In this document: one piece after another, positions 46,939 through 59,046 of the stretch
How the letters are laid out: each line of letters begins with the position of its first letter
How positions within the stretch are numbered: the first letter of the stretch is position 1
Source of the DNA: Loktanella sp. S4079
GTDB lineage: Bacteria > Pseudomonadota > Alphaproteobacteria > Rhodobacterales > Rhodobacteraceae
Reading direction: 5' to 3'
DNA: 64,000 nucleotides
Assembly: GCF_000967725.1 (NCBI RefSeq)
Contig: NZ_JXYE01000002.1
Coordinates: 744,001-808,000 of the forward strand
Program-made: the position numbers and the translations under genes
Notes under the pieces: model-generated
Databases searched by the model: none
What the model was told of the DNA's origin: nothing
What the model saw: the letters and a program-made list of their open reading frames with translations, nothing else

Positions 46939-48408
46939 TTACAATCCGTAGATTGCCCCGAATTTCTGCTCTAGGTAGTCCAGCAAAGGCGCTTCGCTTG
47001 GCTCAAAACCAGCGGCATGTGTGATTGTGTCAACCGGCGTGCGTAATCCACCAAATTGTTGCAGATTGCTTTGCAACCAACAAGTCGCGGCAGAGGTATC
47101 ACCACGCGCAAGGTCGTCGTCGAGGTTTGGCAAAGCATCTCGCAAGGACTGATGCAGACAACCCGCATAGACATTACCCAAGGTGTAGGTTGGAAAGTAG
47201 CCAAACAATCCTTCAGACCAATGCACGTCCTGCAATACGCCATTTGAAGGTTTATCCACTGCAAACCCAAAGTCAGCCGCAAAGCGATCGTTCCACGCGG
47301 CCTCTAGATCAGACACCGCCAGATCACCTGAAATCAGCGCGCGCTCTAAATCAAAGCGAAGCAATACGTGCAAGTTATACTGCACCTCGTCTGCTTCAGT
47401 GCGGATGAAGCCGTCGTTCACACGGTTGACCGTTGCATAAAACGCTTCTTCATCGTTGATACCAAATTCACCAAAGCTGTCGCGCATCTGACCATAAAGC
47501 CAACCGGTAAAGGCACGGCTGCGCCCCAATTGGTTCTCGTATATTCGGCTCTGGCTTTCGTGGACCCCCATCGAGACTCCGGCCCCCAAGGGCGTCAACA
47601 AATGTTGGGTGTCGATCCCCTGCTCATAGGCAGCATGACCGACTTCGTGGATTGTCGAATAAAAGCAGTTAAACGGATCCGTTAGATTGGTCCGCGTCGT
47701 AATGCGGACATCCAAACCCGATCCAGATGAAAACGGATGAACGGCCTTATCAATGCGGCCATTATTCAGATTGTATCCAAACGCCAACGCCAGTTTTTCC
47801 GACAAGGCCAGCTGCGCTGTCTCATCAAATGTACCGTTCAGCGCGTCGGGTGCCGGACGATCCAAAACCGCCTCACGCAACGCGACCAAGCGTGGGCGCA
47901 ACGCACCGAACATTGCGCTCAGGCTCTCGCCACTTGCGCCCGGTTCATAATCGTCCAGCAACGCGTCATAAGGATCGGCATCACCAGCAACGGCCGCTGC
48001 CTCTTCTTTACGTAGCGCGACCACCTTTTCCAGAATCGGCAGAAAGCTCGCTACGTCCTCGTCTTCACGGGCCTTGGCCCAAATGCGGTGCGCAAGGGAT
48101 GTCGTTTTCGCAAGTTCCGCTGCCAATTTGGCGGGGACCTTCGATGTGCGTTCATAGCTCCGCTTAATGTGACGCAGATTGGCTTGCGCAACCTCATCAA
48201 CGGCCTCTGCCTTAGCGAGCCATTCCCCTACACGGGGATCAATCCGACGCGCATGTAGAATATTCGCCATCGCACCATGTTCTTCGGCACGCTGCGGCGT
48301 CGCCCCCTCAGGCATATGGGTTTCCTGATCCCAGCTCAAGCGCCCCGCGATTTGGCCTAATGCCTCAGTCTCGCGCTGAAACTGCATGAGTTCGTCATAT
48401 GCGGTCAT
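46939..48408 (-). CDS. M32 family carboxypeptidase (Taq type)
   Basis: A 489-residue zinc carboxypeptidase. The active-site helix HEVGHAAYEQGI is near residue 255, with the family blocks DVRITTRTNLTDPFNCFYSTIHE before it and GVHESQSRIYENQLGRS after it. The C-terminal YTLGNVYAGCL is also typical. Cytoplasmic, no signal peptide, removes C-terminal residues of broad specificity. Three bases separate it from the ctaA stop upstream, so the two could be cotranscribed. Confidence 0.95.
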   Translation of the reverse strand: MTAYDELMQFQRETEALGQIAGRLSWDQETHMPEGATPQRAEEHGAMANILHARRIDPRVGEWLAKAEAVDEVAQANLRHIKRSYERTSKVPAKLAAELAKTTSLAHRIWAKAREDEDVASFLPILEKVVALRKEEAAAVAGDADPYDALLDDYEPGASGESLSAMFGALRPRLVALREAVLDRPAPDALNGTFDETAQLALSEKLALAFGYNLNNGRIDKAVHPFSSGSGLDVRITTRTNLTDPFNCFYSTIHEVGHAAYEQGIDTQHLLTPLGAGVSMGVHESQSRIYENQLGRSRAFTGWLYGQMRDSFGEFGINDEEAFYATVNRVNDGFIRTEADEVQYNLHVLLRFDLERALISGDLAVSDLEAAWNDRFAADFGFAVDKPSNGVLQDVHWSEGLFGYFPTYTLGNVYAGCLHQSLRDALPNLDDDLARGDTSAATCWLQSNLQQFGGLRTPVDTITHAAGFEPSEAPLLDYLEQKFGAIYGL

Positions 48409-48411
48409 AAT

Positions 48412-49545
48412 TTAGCCCCGTACAGATTGAGAAACAGGATATTGCGACAAGAAGCGCGCGCGCAGGATCAACACCCACAAGGCAACCGCACCAATCTGGT
48501 GCACGATCGCAATATGCCACGGCGCAGAATAAATAACGGTAAAGATCCCAAGCACCATTTGTAGAAACATCATCCCAAAGACACCGTGATAGGCCGCCTT
48601 AATTTTGCGATTAGCCGATTTGCGGGCACGCAAGAAAACAAACAACCCATAAGCAAAGAGCGTATAGCCCGCCATCCGGTGCATGAACTGCACAAGGCCA
48701 TCGTTTTCAAAGAAATTGCGCCACATCGGTTCGATGTCCAATGGATGCGGCGGCAAGAACCCACCAGCCATCAGCGGCCAATCGGGATAACCACGGCCCG
48801 CGTCAATGCCAGCCACCAATGCGCCCAGCAAAATTTGGACAAAGGCGAGCACGATCAGCACCGTCGAAAGCCGCAGCATCTTGTGATCTGCGTTTCGACG
48901 CGCCTGCAAAAGATCCGCCTGTGTACGTCCTAGATGCAGCGCATAGACGATGATCATGCCGACGATAACAAACGCAAGCCCCAAATGGGTGGCCAATCTG
49001 TACGAGGCGACATCCAACATCCCCTCACCCAAACCAGAAGAAACCATCCACCATCCAATTGCTCCTTGCAGGCCGATCAGTGCACCGACAGCAAACATCC
49101 GACCAGTCCAACCTGTCGGCACCTTGCGTAGGGCGACAAAGGCGACAAAACCGACAGCCCAAACAAGCCCAATCAACCGACCGAGCTGGCGATGACCCCA
49201 TTCCCACCAATAGATGGATTTAAATTCCGAGAGGCTCATGCCCTTGTTCTGAAGCTGGTACTCTGGAATCTCTTTGTATTTTTCAAACTCAGCGAGCCAC
49301 GCGGCCTCGCTCATTGGAGGCACAGCACCCGTTACGGGTTTCCATTCCGTGATCGACAGGCCACTGTCGGTTAGTCGCGTCAGACCACCAACCGCGATCA
49401 TCACGACAACCAATGCGAAAAGGACCAAAAACCAAACGCGGATCGCACGACGCGCACCGCTCACGGCCCGATCTATCGCACCCGGTGCGGCAACCTGTTT
49501 CGGGGTATCCCCGACCTCTTCAAAAATAGAACGTTTAGTCGCCAT
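48412..49545 (-). CDS. ctaA: heme A synthase (COX15/CtaA)
   Basis: A 377-residue membrane enzyme oxidising the heme O methyl group to the formyl of heme A for cytochrome oxidase. About eight helices; heme-ligand histidines lie in WGHRQLGR, ATHLGLAF, FMHRMAGY and VHQIGAVA. VGGLTRLTDSGLSITEWKPVTGA is the family N-terminal signature. The second of two adjacent ATGs (49545) is five bases past GGAGG and preferred. Confidence 0.96.
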   Translation of the reverse strand: MATKRSIFEEVGDTPKQVAAPGAIDRAVSGARRAIRVWFLVLFALVVVMIAVGGLTRLTDSGLSITEWKPVTGAVPPMSEAAWLAEFEKYKEIPEYQLQNKGMSLSEFKSIYWWEWGHRQLGRLIGLVWAVGFVAFVALRKVPTGWTGRMFAVGALIGLQGAIGWWMVSSGLGEGMLDVASYRLATHLGLAFVIVGMIIVYALHLGRTQADLLQARRNADHKMLRLSTVLIVLAFVQILLGALVAGIDAGRGYPDWPLMAGGFLPPHPLDIEPMWRNFFENDGLVQFMHRMAGYTLFAYGLFVFLRARKSANRKIKAAYHGVFGMMFLQMVLGIFTVIYSAPWHIAIVHQIGAVALWVLILRARFLSQYPVSQSVRG

Positions 49546-49647
49546 CATGGCCTCCGGATTAGTCTTGAAGTGGAAAGTAGGGCCGCACCCATACCGCTGC
49601 AAGCGGCAGTATGACGCAAGGCCCCGTAGGGTGGATCTTGATCCACC

Positions 49648-50388
49648 TTACCCGCGTTCTTTCCAACGCACCATTTGGCGCATAATACCGTGCAGCATTT
49701 GCGCATCAGCGCGGGTCAGCGGCATCCGCGACCAAAGATTGCGCAGGTTCAGCTTCATATTTGCAGCTTTATGTTCGGGAAAGAAAAACCCTGCCTCATC
49801 CAATCGCTGTTCGTAATGCTCGCTTAGCTTTTCGATTTCGATTTGCTCGGCCATATCGCCTGCGGCACCCATCGACATTGGTGTCGCTGGGACGCTCTCG
49901 CGACGCCACTCATAGCCCGTCAGCAAAACACATTGCGCCAGATTAAGCGAAGCAAACTCAGGATTCACCGGCACCGAAATAATCGCATTTGCGCGTGCGA
50001 TATCGTCGTTTTCCATCCCCGCGCGTTCTGGTCCAAACATAACCGCAACCTTTCCGCCCGCTGCGATCCGTTTGCGCGCGTCTTGCATCGCAGCCTCTGG
50101 CGTAAAGACAGGTTTCGTTAGATCACGCGGACGCGCAGTGGTCGCATAGACATAATCGCAATCGCCAATCGCGCTCGGCGTGTCATCGAACAGCTGCGCC
50201 TCGTCCAGCAAACGTCCTGCACCACTGGCCATCGCGACGGCCTTTTGGTTCGGCCAGCCATCGCGCGGATCGACAATCCGCATACGGTCCAAACCAAAAT
50301 TCCACATGGCACGCGCCGCCGCGCCGATATTTTCGCCCATTTGCGGACGGATTAAGACAAAAGCGGGTTGAGGATTTGAGCTTGGCAT
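49648..50388 (-). CDS. trmJ: TrmJ-like tRNA/rRNA ribose methyltransferase
   Basis: A 246-residue SPOUT-class methyltransferase. Motif 1 is FVLIRPQMGENIGAAARAMWNFGLD, motif 2 VAVMFGPERAGMENDDI, and motif 3 SLNLAQCVLLTGYEW; together they form the SAM-binding knot. TrmJ methylates the 2'-O of nucleotide 32 in tRNA. The C-terminal helix-rich tail (LNLRNLWSRMPLTRADAQMLHGIMRQM) matches TrmJ. ATG at 50388 after AAAGGAAG; the open frame further upstream is not used. Confidence 0.92.
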   Translation of the reverse strand: MPSSNPQPAFVLIRPQMGENIGAAARAMWNFGLDRMRIVDPRDGWPNQKAVAMASGAGRLLDEAQLFDDTPSAIGDCDYVYATTARPRDLTKPVFTPEAAMQDARKRIAAGGKVAVMFGPERAGMENDDIARANAIISVPVNPEFASLNLAQCVLLTGYEWRRESVPATPMSMGAAGDMAEQIEIEKLSEHYEQRLDEAGFFFPEHKAANMKLNLRNLWSRMPLTRADAQMLHGIMRQMVRWKERG

Positions 50389-50537
50389 CTGGCTTCCTTT
50401 GGGTTCGGGTCGCGTGATACGCCGGGGTGCCGCGCAACGCAAGGAATGCAAACGACAGCCTAGCGTTGCTGCCCCATAGCCAAGCCCGCCAATCCACGCT
50501 AGAACCGCCAAAGCAAAGACCACCGCGGAATAATAAT

Positions 50538-51164
50538 ATGTCAGACGCCCCAGAACAGCCTCAGGTCTACCTGATCACTCCCTCAGAATTCGAGCTATCC
50601 ACCTTTCCAGATCAACTGGCAGCATGCCTTGATCAGACTGAAGTCGCCTGCGTTCGCTTGTCGCTTGGGACCAAGGACGAAACACGCATCGCCAAAGCTG
50701 CCGACGCACTGCGCGAGGTGACCCATGCGCGTGATGTCGCACTGGTCATCGACAGCCATATTATGATGGTTGAGCGCCTTGGGCTAGATGGCGTGCATCT
50801 CCTTGATGCAGCGAAATCCGTGATCAAGACCCGCAAGGAATTGGGCGAAGACGCAATTGTGGGTGCCTTTTGCGGCACATCCAGTCACGAAGGCATGACC
50901 GCCGGTGAAATGGGTGCGGATTATGTAAGCTTTGGCCCCATCGGAAAATCACCACTCGGCACCGGAGAACAAGCAGGTCGTGACCTGTTCGAATGGTGGT
51001 CCATGATGATCGAAGTTCCCGTTGTCGCCGAAGGTGCACTTGACGCTGAACTCATCAAGTCCTTTGCGCCTCATACCGATTTCTTTGGCATCGGTGATGA
51101 AATTTGGCGCACGGACAATCCGGCAAAGGCGCTCGCGGACCTAACCGCTGCGATGATCCTCTAG
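50538..51164 (+). CDS. ThiE-like TIM-barrel protein (thiamine phosphate synthase family)
   Basis: A 208-residue protein with the ThiE/TenI fold. It has a start-strand VYLITP, DGVHLLDAAKS, GADYVSFGPIGKSPLGTG and PVVAEGALD. The catalytic landmarks of true ThiE (GVHLGQxD and GPIFPTxTK) are altered to GVHLLDA and GPIGKSP, so it may not make thiamine phosphate. ATG at 50538 after a weak ribosome-binding site. The 3' end overlaps the convergent olsA-like gene by 24 bases. No thiamine gene or TPP riboswitch is nearby. Confidence 0.8.
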   Translation: MSDAPEQPQVYLITPSEFELSTFPDQLAACLDQTEVACVRLSLGTKDETRIAKAADALREVTHARDVALVIDSHIMMVERLGLDGVHLLDAAKSVIKTRKELGEDAIVGAFCGTSSHEGMTAGEMGADYVSFGPIGKSPLGTGEQAGRDLFEWWSMMIEVPVVAEGALDAELIKSFAPHTDFFGIGDEIWRTDNPAKALADLTAAMIL

Positions 51165-51971
51165 ACCTGCCCGCACTGTTGCCTCTAGCTGTTTGGCCAG
51201 TACCTTGCGATCATGAAACGCAGCCACCCGCACTGGCGGGTGGTAAACCACTGTAACGCCGCCCTGGCGTTTGGCGGCCAAGGTCGACAAAAGATGTGGT
51301 CCGAACTCCATATCGCCCCACCAGCCGTAAAAGCGTGAATCCGCACCCTCTGGGGCCGTATAGCAAAGCGAAACGGGTTGAATTTCTAATTTATCGCGCA
51401 ACGCTGGGTCAAGAAATGCCGCAAACAACGTCGGTTTGAATGGCAAGACCCGCAGCCCATCAGTCGATGTCCCCTCTGGAAAAAACAAAAGCCGGTGGCC
51501 CACAGTAAGCCGTTCTTTGAACAACCCGACTTGTGCCACCGCATCTGAGCGCGTGCGCCGGATAAACAATGTGCCCGTCGCCCGTGCGAGCCAACCAATG
51601 CCGGGCCATCCCGAGACCTCGTGTTTTGCGACGAAATAGATCCGTTTACGGGCATTCAGCGCAAAGATATCTAACCACGAGGCATGGTTGGCAACGACCG
51701 CGCCACCGCTTTTCATAGGGGTGCCGATTGTACGAAACCGCATTCCTAGAATGACAAACGCGCCTCGACACACAAATTGCGTGATATATGGGGTAACAGG
51801 GCGACGCAGACCGCAGATGGGATATTCAAATGCCCGCACGACAAGCAAAACCAACAAGCCACCAAAGACCAAAACGATAAGCGGCACCGCACGTGCAACC
51901 ACCCGCAACCAGTCAAGCCAGCCGATCTTCAGCTCGGGCGGCTGATTGATGCTTGTCCATGCATTAGACAC
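51141..51971 (-). CDS. olsA: 1-acyl-glycerol-3-phosphate acyltransferase-type enzyme, OlsA-like
   Basis: A 276-residue PlsC-family acyltransferase with an N-terminal membrane segment (VARAVPLIVLVFGGLLVLLVV). The NHASWLDIF box (HX4D catalytic) and the FFPEGTSTDG box bind acyl donor and acceptor. Coupled behind the olsB-like gene, it would add the second acyl chain to lyso-ornithine lipid. The start is probably the GTG at 51971, overlapping the olsB stop in GTGTCTAA; an ATG at 51989 is an alternative. Confidence 0.88.
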   Translation of the reverse strand: MSNAWTSINQPPELKIGWLDWLRVVARAVPLIVLVFGGLLVLLVVRAFEYPICGLRRPVTPYITQFVCRGAFVILGMRFRTIGTPMKSGGAVVANHASWLDIFALNARKRIYFVAKHEVSGWPGIGWLARATGTLFIRRTRSDAVAQVGLFKERLTVGHRLLFFPEGTSTDGLRVLPFKPTLFAAFLDPALRDKLEIQPVSLCYTAPEGADSRFYGWWGDMEFGPHLLSTLAAKRQGGVTVVYHPPVRVAAFHDRKVLAKQLEATVRAGLEDHRSG

Positions 51972-52761
51972 GTGTGCGCCCTTTCCCATAGATTGCGCGC
52001 TGCAATCCTGACACTGCGTCGGCCGCCAATATCAGGCAAATATCGGTTGTATTGAACGCGTGATCGACAAATGCACCGTCACCGACCGTACCACCTAGCC
52101 GCAGGTACGCCTTTATCAAGGCTGGCGTGTCGCGCATTGCCGCAACCCGATCAATCTGATCAGCTGGCCGCATATTCAGCGCCACCGCTGTATCTCCTTG
52201 GGCGGTCACCCGCAATTCTTGGGGCGCAAGATGCCTGTCGTGCAAAAGGCTGAGCGGAGCAGCAAGCCTTTCTAGATCTGTCCCATGAAAAGATGCGGCC
52301 CCAAACATGACTTCGATCTTTTCACGCTCTGCCAAGTCAGACAGTGCACCCCAAAGATGCATCATACCCGCCCCACCGCGATAGTCGGCATGCAAACACG
52401 ACCGCCCCAATTCAAGTAGACGTTTCCCGCTTTGCTCGAGGATCGAAAGATCAAATTCATCCGCACAATAAAATTGCCCGGATTGCTGAGCACGCTCTTT
52501 GGTGAGCAAACGGTAAACACCAACGACTTGATCGTCCTCGGGACGCGCCCGATCCTTTAGCAGAAGATGCAGTGCATTTTCGTCGTATCTATCGCGTTCA
52601 AGCTGTTGTTCATGATCGACCAATGCGCCTGCACCACCAAGTTCCCGTACAAACACATCATAGCGCAAACGTTGCGCTGCCCGGATATCATCGGGCGTTT
52701 GGGCCATAGAAACCTCAAACTGTGGAGCGTGGTAAGACATTGATACCTGTGTCAGAGCCAT
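51964..52761 (-). CDS. olsB: L-ornithine N-alpha-acyltransferase, OlsB
   Basis: A GNAT-like enzyme of about 265 residues that attaches a 3-hydroxyacyl chain to ornithine, the first step of ornithine-lipid synthesis. Family features: RAAQRLRYDVFVRELGG, VVGVYRLLTKERA, LLELGRSCLHADYRGG and IEVMFGAASFHGTD. The start is either 52761 or an in-frame ATG at 52740. It is followed by an olsA-like gene, a standard pairing. Ornithine lipids replace phospholipids under phosphate stress in related bacteria. Confidence 0.92.
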   Translation of the reverse strand: MALTQVSMSYHAPQFEVSMAQTPDDIRAAQRLRYDVFVRELGGAGALVDHEQQLERDRYDENALHLLLKDRARPEDDQVVGVYRLLTKERAQQSGQFYCADEFDLSILEQSGKRLLELGRSCLHADYRGGAGMMHLWGALSDLAEREKIEVMFGAASFHGTDLERLAAPLSLLHDRHLAPQELRVTAQGDTAVALNMRPADQIDRVAAMRDTPALIKAYLRLGGTVGDGAFVDHAFNTTDICLILAADAVSGLQRAIYGKGRTRV

Positions 52762-52816
52762 TGGCCTAGGTCCGGCTTTCTACGGTTGCGTTAACGATTT
52801 GACAACCATTGTGGCA

Positions 52817-52832
52817 CTACGTCTAAACGTAG
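52817..52832. promoter_or_regulatory. inverted repeat between DUF3553 and olsB
   Basis: CTACGT/ACGTAG with a four-base loop, in the space upstream of olsB and downstream of the DUF3553 gene. No U tract; it could be an operator. Nothing else notable is seen in 52762-52841. Confidence 0.3.
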
Positions 52833-52841
52833 AAAACATCC

Positions 52842-53021
52842 TTAACGATCAACCAAGATGAGCCCGAGCTGTGACCCATCAATGACTACTTTACCTTCTT
52901 CTCGAAAATTGACGGTAATCTTGCCGCCCACATTTGACTGGACCTGTCCAACACCCCAGTCAGGCTGCGCGGGATGGCGCACCAACATACCGGGTTCCAA
53001 AATGGCATTTATGCCGATCAT
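52842..53021 (-). CDS. DUF3553 small protein
   Basis: A 59-residue protein of the DUF3553 family: LEPGMLVRHPAQPDWGVGQVQSN, KITVNFREEGKVVI and LGLILVD. The fold looks like a CarD/UvrD-tail-type small beta domain; function unknown. GAGGGAAG precedes the ATG at 53021. Its start lies 29 bases from the divergent chpT start, too little room for two ordinary promoters. Confidence 0.85.
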   Translation of the reverse strand: MIGINAILEPGMLVRHPAQPDWGVGQVQSNVGGKITVNFREEGKVVIDGSQLGLILVDR

Positions 53022-53050
53022 TTCACTTCCCTCCCAAAGGAGACCACACC

Positions 53051-53641
53051 ATGCAACCTGATTTGGCCGCACTTGTGGGTTCACGTATTTGTCACGACCT
53101 TATCAGCCCTATCGGCGCGATCGGCAATGGGGTTGAGCTATTATCGCTCACCAACGGCAGCACCGCAGCCGAAATGGCGCTGATCAATGATAGCGTTCAA
53201 AATGCGAACGCACGCATTCGGCTCTTTCGGATCGCTTTTGGCGCCGCTGGAGACGGGCACCGGATCAGTAACGGCGAGGTGCAGGGGATTCTCGCTGCCA
53301 TCTCGGAAGGTGGGCGCAATAAAATCAACTGGCAAGTTGCGGGTGATCAACAACGTCGCTGTGTACGTTTGGCGTTATTGGTTGTGCTATGCTTTGAAAG
53401 CGCCTTGCCTATGGGCGGCGAAATCACAATCGTGCTGAACGGCGACACATGGGAGTTTACGGCCAACGCCAGACGTATCAATTTTGATGAAGCGCTTTGG
53501 AATAATGTTCAAATGCCACGCAATGACCAGCAACATACCGCGGCGCAGGTGCAATTCGCCCTGCTACCGCAAGCTTTAGCCGAAGCTGATCGAACGTTGC
53601 GTTTTCATGCCACCGAAACGACCCTAACTGCGCAGTTTTAA
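53051..53641 (+). CDS. chpT: histidine phosphotransferase ChpT
   Basis: A 196-residue phosphotransfer protein between CckA and CtrA. The phospho-accepting His15 lies in the DHp-like sequence [21 protein letters not shown]. The degenerate ATPase-like C-terminal domain follows ([32 protein letters not shown] end). AAAGGAG precedes the ATG. The stop interlocks with the proA stop in TTAA. Together with ctrA and sciP this puts three phosphorelay parts in one window. Confidence 0.93.
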   Translation: MQPDLAALVGSRICHDLISPIGAIGNGVELLSLTNGSTAAEMALINDSVQNANARIRLFRIAFGAAGDGHRISNGEVQGILAAISEGGRNKINWQVAGDQQRRCVRLALLVVLCFESALPMGGEITIVLNGDTWEFTANARRINFDEALWNNVQMPRNDQQHTAAQVQFALLPQALAEADRTLRFHATETTLTAQF

Positions 53642-54903
53642 CTGCGCAGCGTGCCATCCCCGGTTACCAAATACTTAAAGCTGGTCAGTTGCACCGCACC
53701 CACTGGGCCACGCGCATGCAATTTGCCTGTCGCGATACCGATTTCAGCGCCCATTCCGAACTCTCCGCCGTCAGCAAATTGCGTGGATGCATTGCGCATC
53801 AGGATCGCGCTGTCCAATCCGCGGAAGAATTGATCGGCAACTGCGTCATCTTCACAGATCACCGCATCTGTATGGTTCGACCCAAACTCACGAATATGGG
53901 CAATCGCCCCGTCAATCCCATCGACCACTTTTGCGGCGATGATCATATCCAGAAACTCGTGACCAAAATCAGATGCCTGTGCCACGACTGTGCCTTCTGT
54001 TTCGGCTAGAACACCGTCTGCACGCACTTCGACGCCTGCGCCCAATAGGTCACGGGTAAGGATATCGCCGTGCAGATCATAAAACGCCTGATCGACAAGC
54101 AAACATTCGGCGGACCCACAAATTCCGGTGCGACGGGTCTTTGCGTTCAGCAAGACTTGACGTGCCTTTTCGAGGTCAGCGCTGGCATCGACATAGACGT
54201 GGCAGATGCCTTCAAGATGCGCGAATACGGGCACACGCGCTTCTTTTTGAACGAGACCAACCAGCCCTTTACCACCCCGAGGGACGATAACGTCGATGTA
54301 ATCCGTCGCCTGCAGCATCGCGGAAACGGCCGCACGATCACGTGTCGGGATCAATTGGATCGCGGCCTCAGGAAGCCCGGCGCTCTTGAGGCCGGCAACG
54401 AGACAGGCATGAATAGCTTGGCTCGAATGAAAGCTCTCGGAACCGCCACGTAAGATCACCGCATTACCAGATTTGAGGCACAACGCTCCGGCATCGGCGG
54501 TTACGTTTGGACGGCTTTCGTAGATGACGCCGATCACACCGATTGGAGTCCGAACGCGCTGAATATGCAAACCTGTTGGTTGGGTCCATTCTTCGGTCAC
54601 TGCACCAATCGGATCATCCTGCGCGGCAACAGCCCGCAAACCATCAACGATCCCGGAAATCCGGTCCTCGTTCAGCATGAGACGGTCCATCATCGCAGGA
54701 GAAAGGCCCTTGTTCGCGCCGAACGCCATATCTTTCTTGTTGGCGGCGATGATCGCGTCACGCTGGTCCCATACGGCATCTGCAGCTGCATTTAGCGCAT
54801 CTGTCTTTGCCTGTGCCGGAGCAGTAGCGAGAACGGTCGCAGCGGCTCGCGCCGCTGTTCCGATTTGCGTCATCATTGTTGCGATTTGCGTTTGCTCATT
54901 CAT
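53638..54903 (-). CDS. proA: gamma-glutamyl phosphate reductase
   Basis: A 421-residue NADPH enzyme of the second step in proline synthesis from glutamate. Visible blocks: [37 protein letters not shown], active-site Cys in [14 protein letters not shown], and [21 protein letters not shown] near the end. Twelve bases after proB in the same operon. Confidence 0.97.
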   Translation of the reverse strand: MNEQTQIATMMTQIGTAARAAATVLATAPAQAKTDALNAAADAVWDQRDAIIAANKKDMAFGANKGLSPAMMDRLMLNEDRISGIVDGLRAVAAQDDPIGAVTEEWTQPTGLHIQRVRTPIGVIGVIYESRPNVTADAGALCLKSGNAVILRGGSESFHSSQAIHACLVAGLKSAGLPEAAIQLIPTRDRAAVSAMLQATDYIDVIVPRGGKGLVGLVQKEARVPVFAHLEGICHVYVDASADLEKARQVLLNAKTRRTGICGSAECLLVDQAFYDLHGDILTRDLLGAGVEVRADGVLAETEGTVVAQASDFGHEFLDMIIAAKVVDGIDGAIAHIREFGSNHTDAVICEDDAVADQFFRGLDSAILMRNASTQFADGGEFGMGAEIGIATGKLHARGPVGAVQLTSFKYLVTGDGTLRS

Positions 54904-54915
54904 CGTCTCGCCCCC

Positions 54916-57583
<2,668 letters not shown>

Positions 57584-57591
<8 letters not shown>

Positions 57592-58099
57592 TTGCTCGCA
57601 GCCAATCTTGCCGAGATAAAGCAACGGAACGTGCGTCCACCTCTTGCCCGCGCGCCTTGGAAAACTGCACTGATGGTCCGACCTCGCGGAACCCCAGCTT
57701 GTACAGAACACGGGCAGAGCGTTCGTTGCCTAGGAAATAGCTTGAATGCACCGTATCCAATGTCTGCGTTTCAAAGAAGTTGGACAAGGCAGCCTGAGCT
57801 GCCTCAGTCGCGATCCCCTGCCCCCAAGCATGCTGCGCCAGCCAATATCCAAGCTCTTTTCCGACAGAGATCACCCCCTGAAACGCCGTATCCAGCGTAA
57901 TGACCCACAATTGACCAATCTCGCCCGCGCGATCCATCGCAAGAAATTCCTGAGCGTCTGCATAGGTGTAGGGATGCGCAACCGGGACCAGCCATTTCGA
58001 CACAGCAAAATCGCCTGCGTGAAGTGTGACCTCTTCAAGGTCGCCTTCATGCAGCGCCCGCAGAACGAGCCGATCGGTTTGCAGTGTCGGAACAGGCAT
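57584..58099 (-). CDS. GNAT acetyltransferase (RimJ/RimL type), second of three
   Basis: A 171-residue GNAT. Starts PVPTLQTDRLVLRAL, with motif A GYWLAQHAWGQGIATEAAQAAL and FLGNERSARVLYKLGFREVG. The ATG at 58099 shares one base with the upstream stop (TAATG). It has the same overall architecture as its two neighbours but clearly different residues, so the trio arose by old duplications. Confidence 0.88.
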
Positions 58100-58638
58100 T
58101 AGTCCACCTTGAGCGTATATGTCCAAGTCGGCACAGTCGCACCACGCGCGACAGAAAATGCCTCGGCATCGCCAAGATAGTCGAAACCACAGTTGGTCAA
58201 TACACGCGCGGACCCCGGGTTGTCTTGGAACACCTCAGCAAAGACGCGTTCTGACTTATGCGGGTTCGCGGCAATCAATGCGCGCACGGCCTCGGACGCG
58301 AGCCCAGTATTCCAAAACGCCGGTGCAATCCAAAAGAACACCTCGGACTGGTTCCGATCCATCCGCTCTAGGCTAATCATCCCAAGCGCTTCGGCATGAC
58401 CCTGTTCCGATCCATCAATGACCCAAATGTCTTCGGTCCGGTCCGGTTGGGACGCGCGATCAATCAACGCCTCGATGGTACCCGGTGGCAAAGGATGCGG
58501 AATGGACCGCGTCCCGCGCGCCACACGTTCATCGGCGGCATACATGGCGATCAGCCCGGCATCAGATTTACGACATGGCCGCAGAACAAACCGCTCTGCA
58601 GTAATCGTGTCTTGAATTGTTATCTCTTCATGAATCAT
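58099..58638 (-). CDS. GNAT acetyltransferase (RimJ/RimL type), first of three
   Basis: A 179-residue GNAT. TAERFVLRPCRKSDAGLIAMYAADE at the start, motif A FWIAPAFWNTGLASEAVRALIA (the usual glycine-rich WGxG is changed to WNTG), and FQDNPGSARVLTNCGFDYLG. It lies 69 bases after the terminator behind rpmA and heads a tightly coupled three-gene block. Confidence 0.88.
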   Translation of the reverse strand: MIHEEITIQDTITAERFVLRPCRKSDAGLIAMYAADERVARGTRSIPHPLPPGTIEALIDRASQPDRTEDIWVIDGSEQGHAEALGMISLERMDRNQSEVFFWIAPAFWNTGLASEAVRALIAANPHKSERVFAEVFQDNPGSARVLTNCGFDYLGDAEAFSVARGATVPTWTYTLKVD

Positions 58639-58707
58639 TGCTTCCCCTCCTCGAAAACACGATCACCCCGAGGCACGCATAAATCTCTAACGTGGCAAGA
58701 GTATGAA

Positions 58708-58738
58708 TAAAAAAAGGGACCGGCGATTGCCGATCCCT
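58708..58738 (-). terminator. rplU-rpmA terminator
   Basis: Stem AGGGA-CGGC/GCCG-TCCCT with one internal mismatch and a GATT-type loop, followed on the minus strand by eight U's. Some read-through may reach the GNAT genes. Confidence 0.75.
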
Positions 58739-58764
58739 GAAATTTGCTACCTAAGGTAATCGGC

Positions 58765-59034
58765 TTATTCAGCGGCCTCCGCCACTGGGAGAACCGAAAT
58801 AAAGGTGCGGCCCTTGAGGCCCTTGTGGAACTGGACGTTGCCTTCGACAGTTGCAAAGATTGTGTGATCTTTGCCCATGCCAACACCAGCGCCTGGCCAC
58901 ATTTTTGTGCCGCGCTGACGCATGATGATGTTGCCAGGGATAACTGACTCGCCACCGAATTTCTTAACGCCCAGACGACGACCAGCTGAGTCGCGTCCGT
59001 TACGGGATGAACCGCCTGCTTTTTTATGTGCCAT
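58765..59034 (-). CDS. rpmA: 50S ribosomal protein L27
   Basis: An 89-residue L27. N-terminal [27 protein letters not shown] near the peptidyl-transferase centre, and [26 protein letters not shown]. The N-terminus starts directly with AHKKAGGS after Met, without the cleaved prepeptide known from Firmicutes. Twelve bases after rplU. Confidence 0.98.
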   Translation of the reverse strand: MAHKKAGGSSRNGRDSAGRRLGVKKFGGESVIPGNIIMRQRGTKMWPGAGVGMGKDHTIFATVEGNVQFHKGLKGRTFISVLPVAEAAE

Positions 59035-59046
59035 TGGTGTCTCTCC

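Noticed and set aside
52762..52841. Pho-box-like TTGTCAA upstream of olsB on the minus strand
   Set aside because: Only one half resembles the PhoB consensus; the second half at the required spacing reads TTAACG, so the match is too weak to report.
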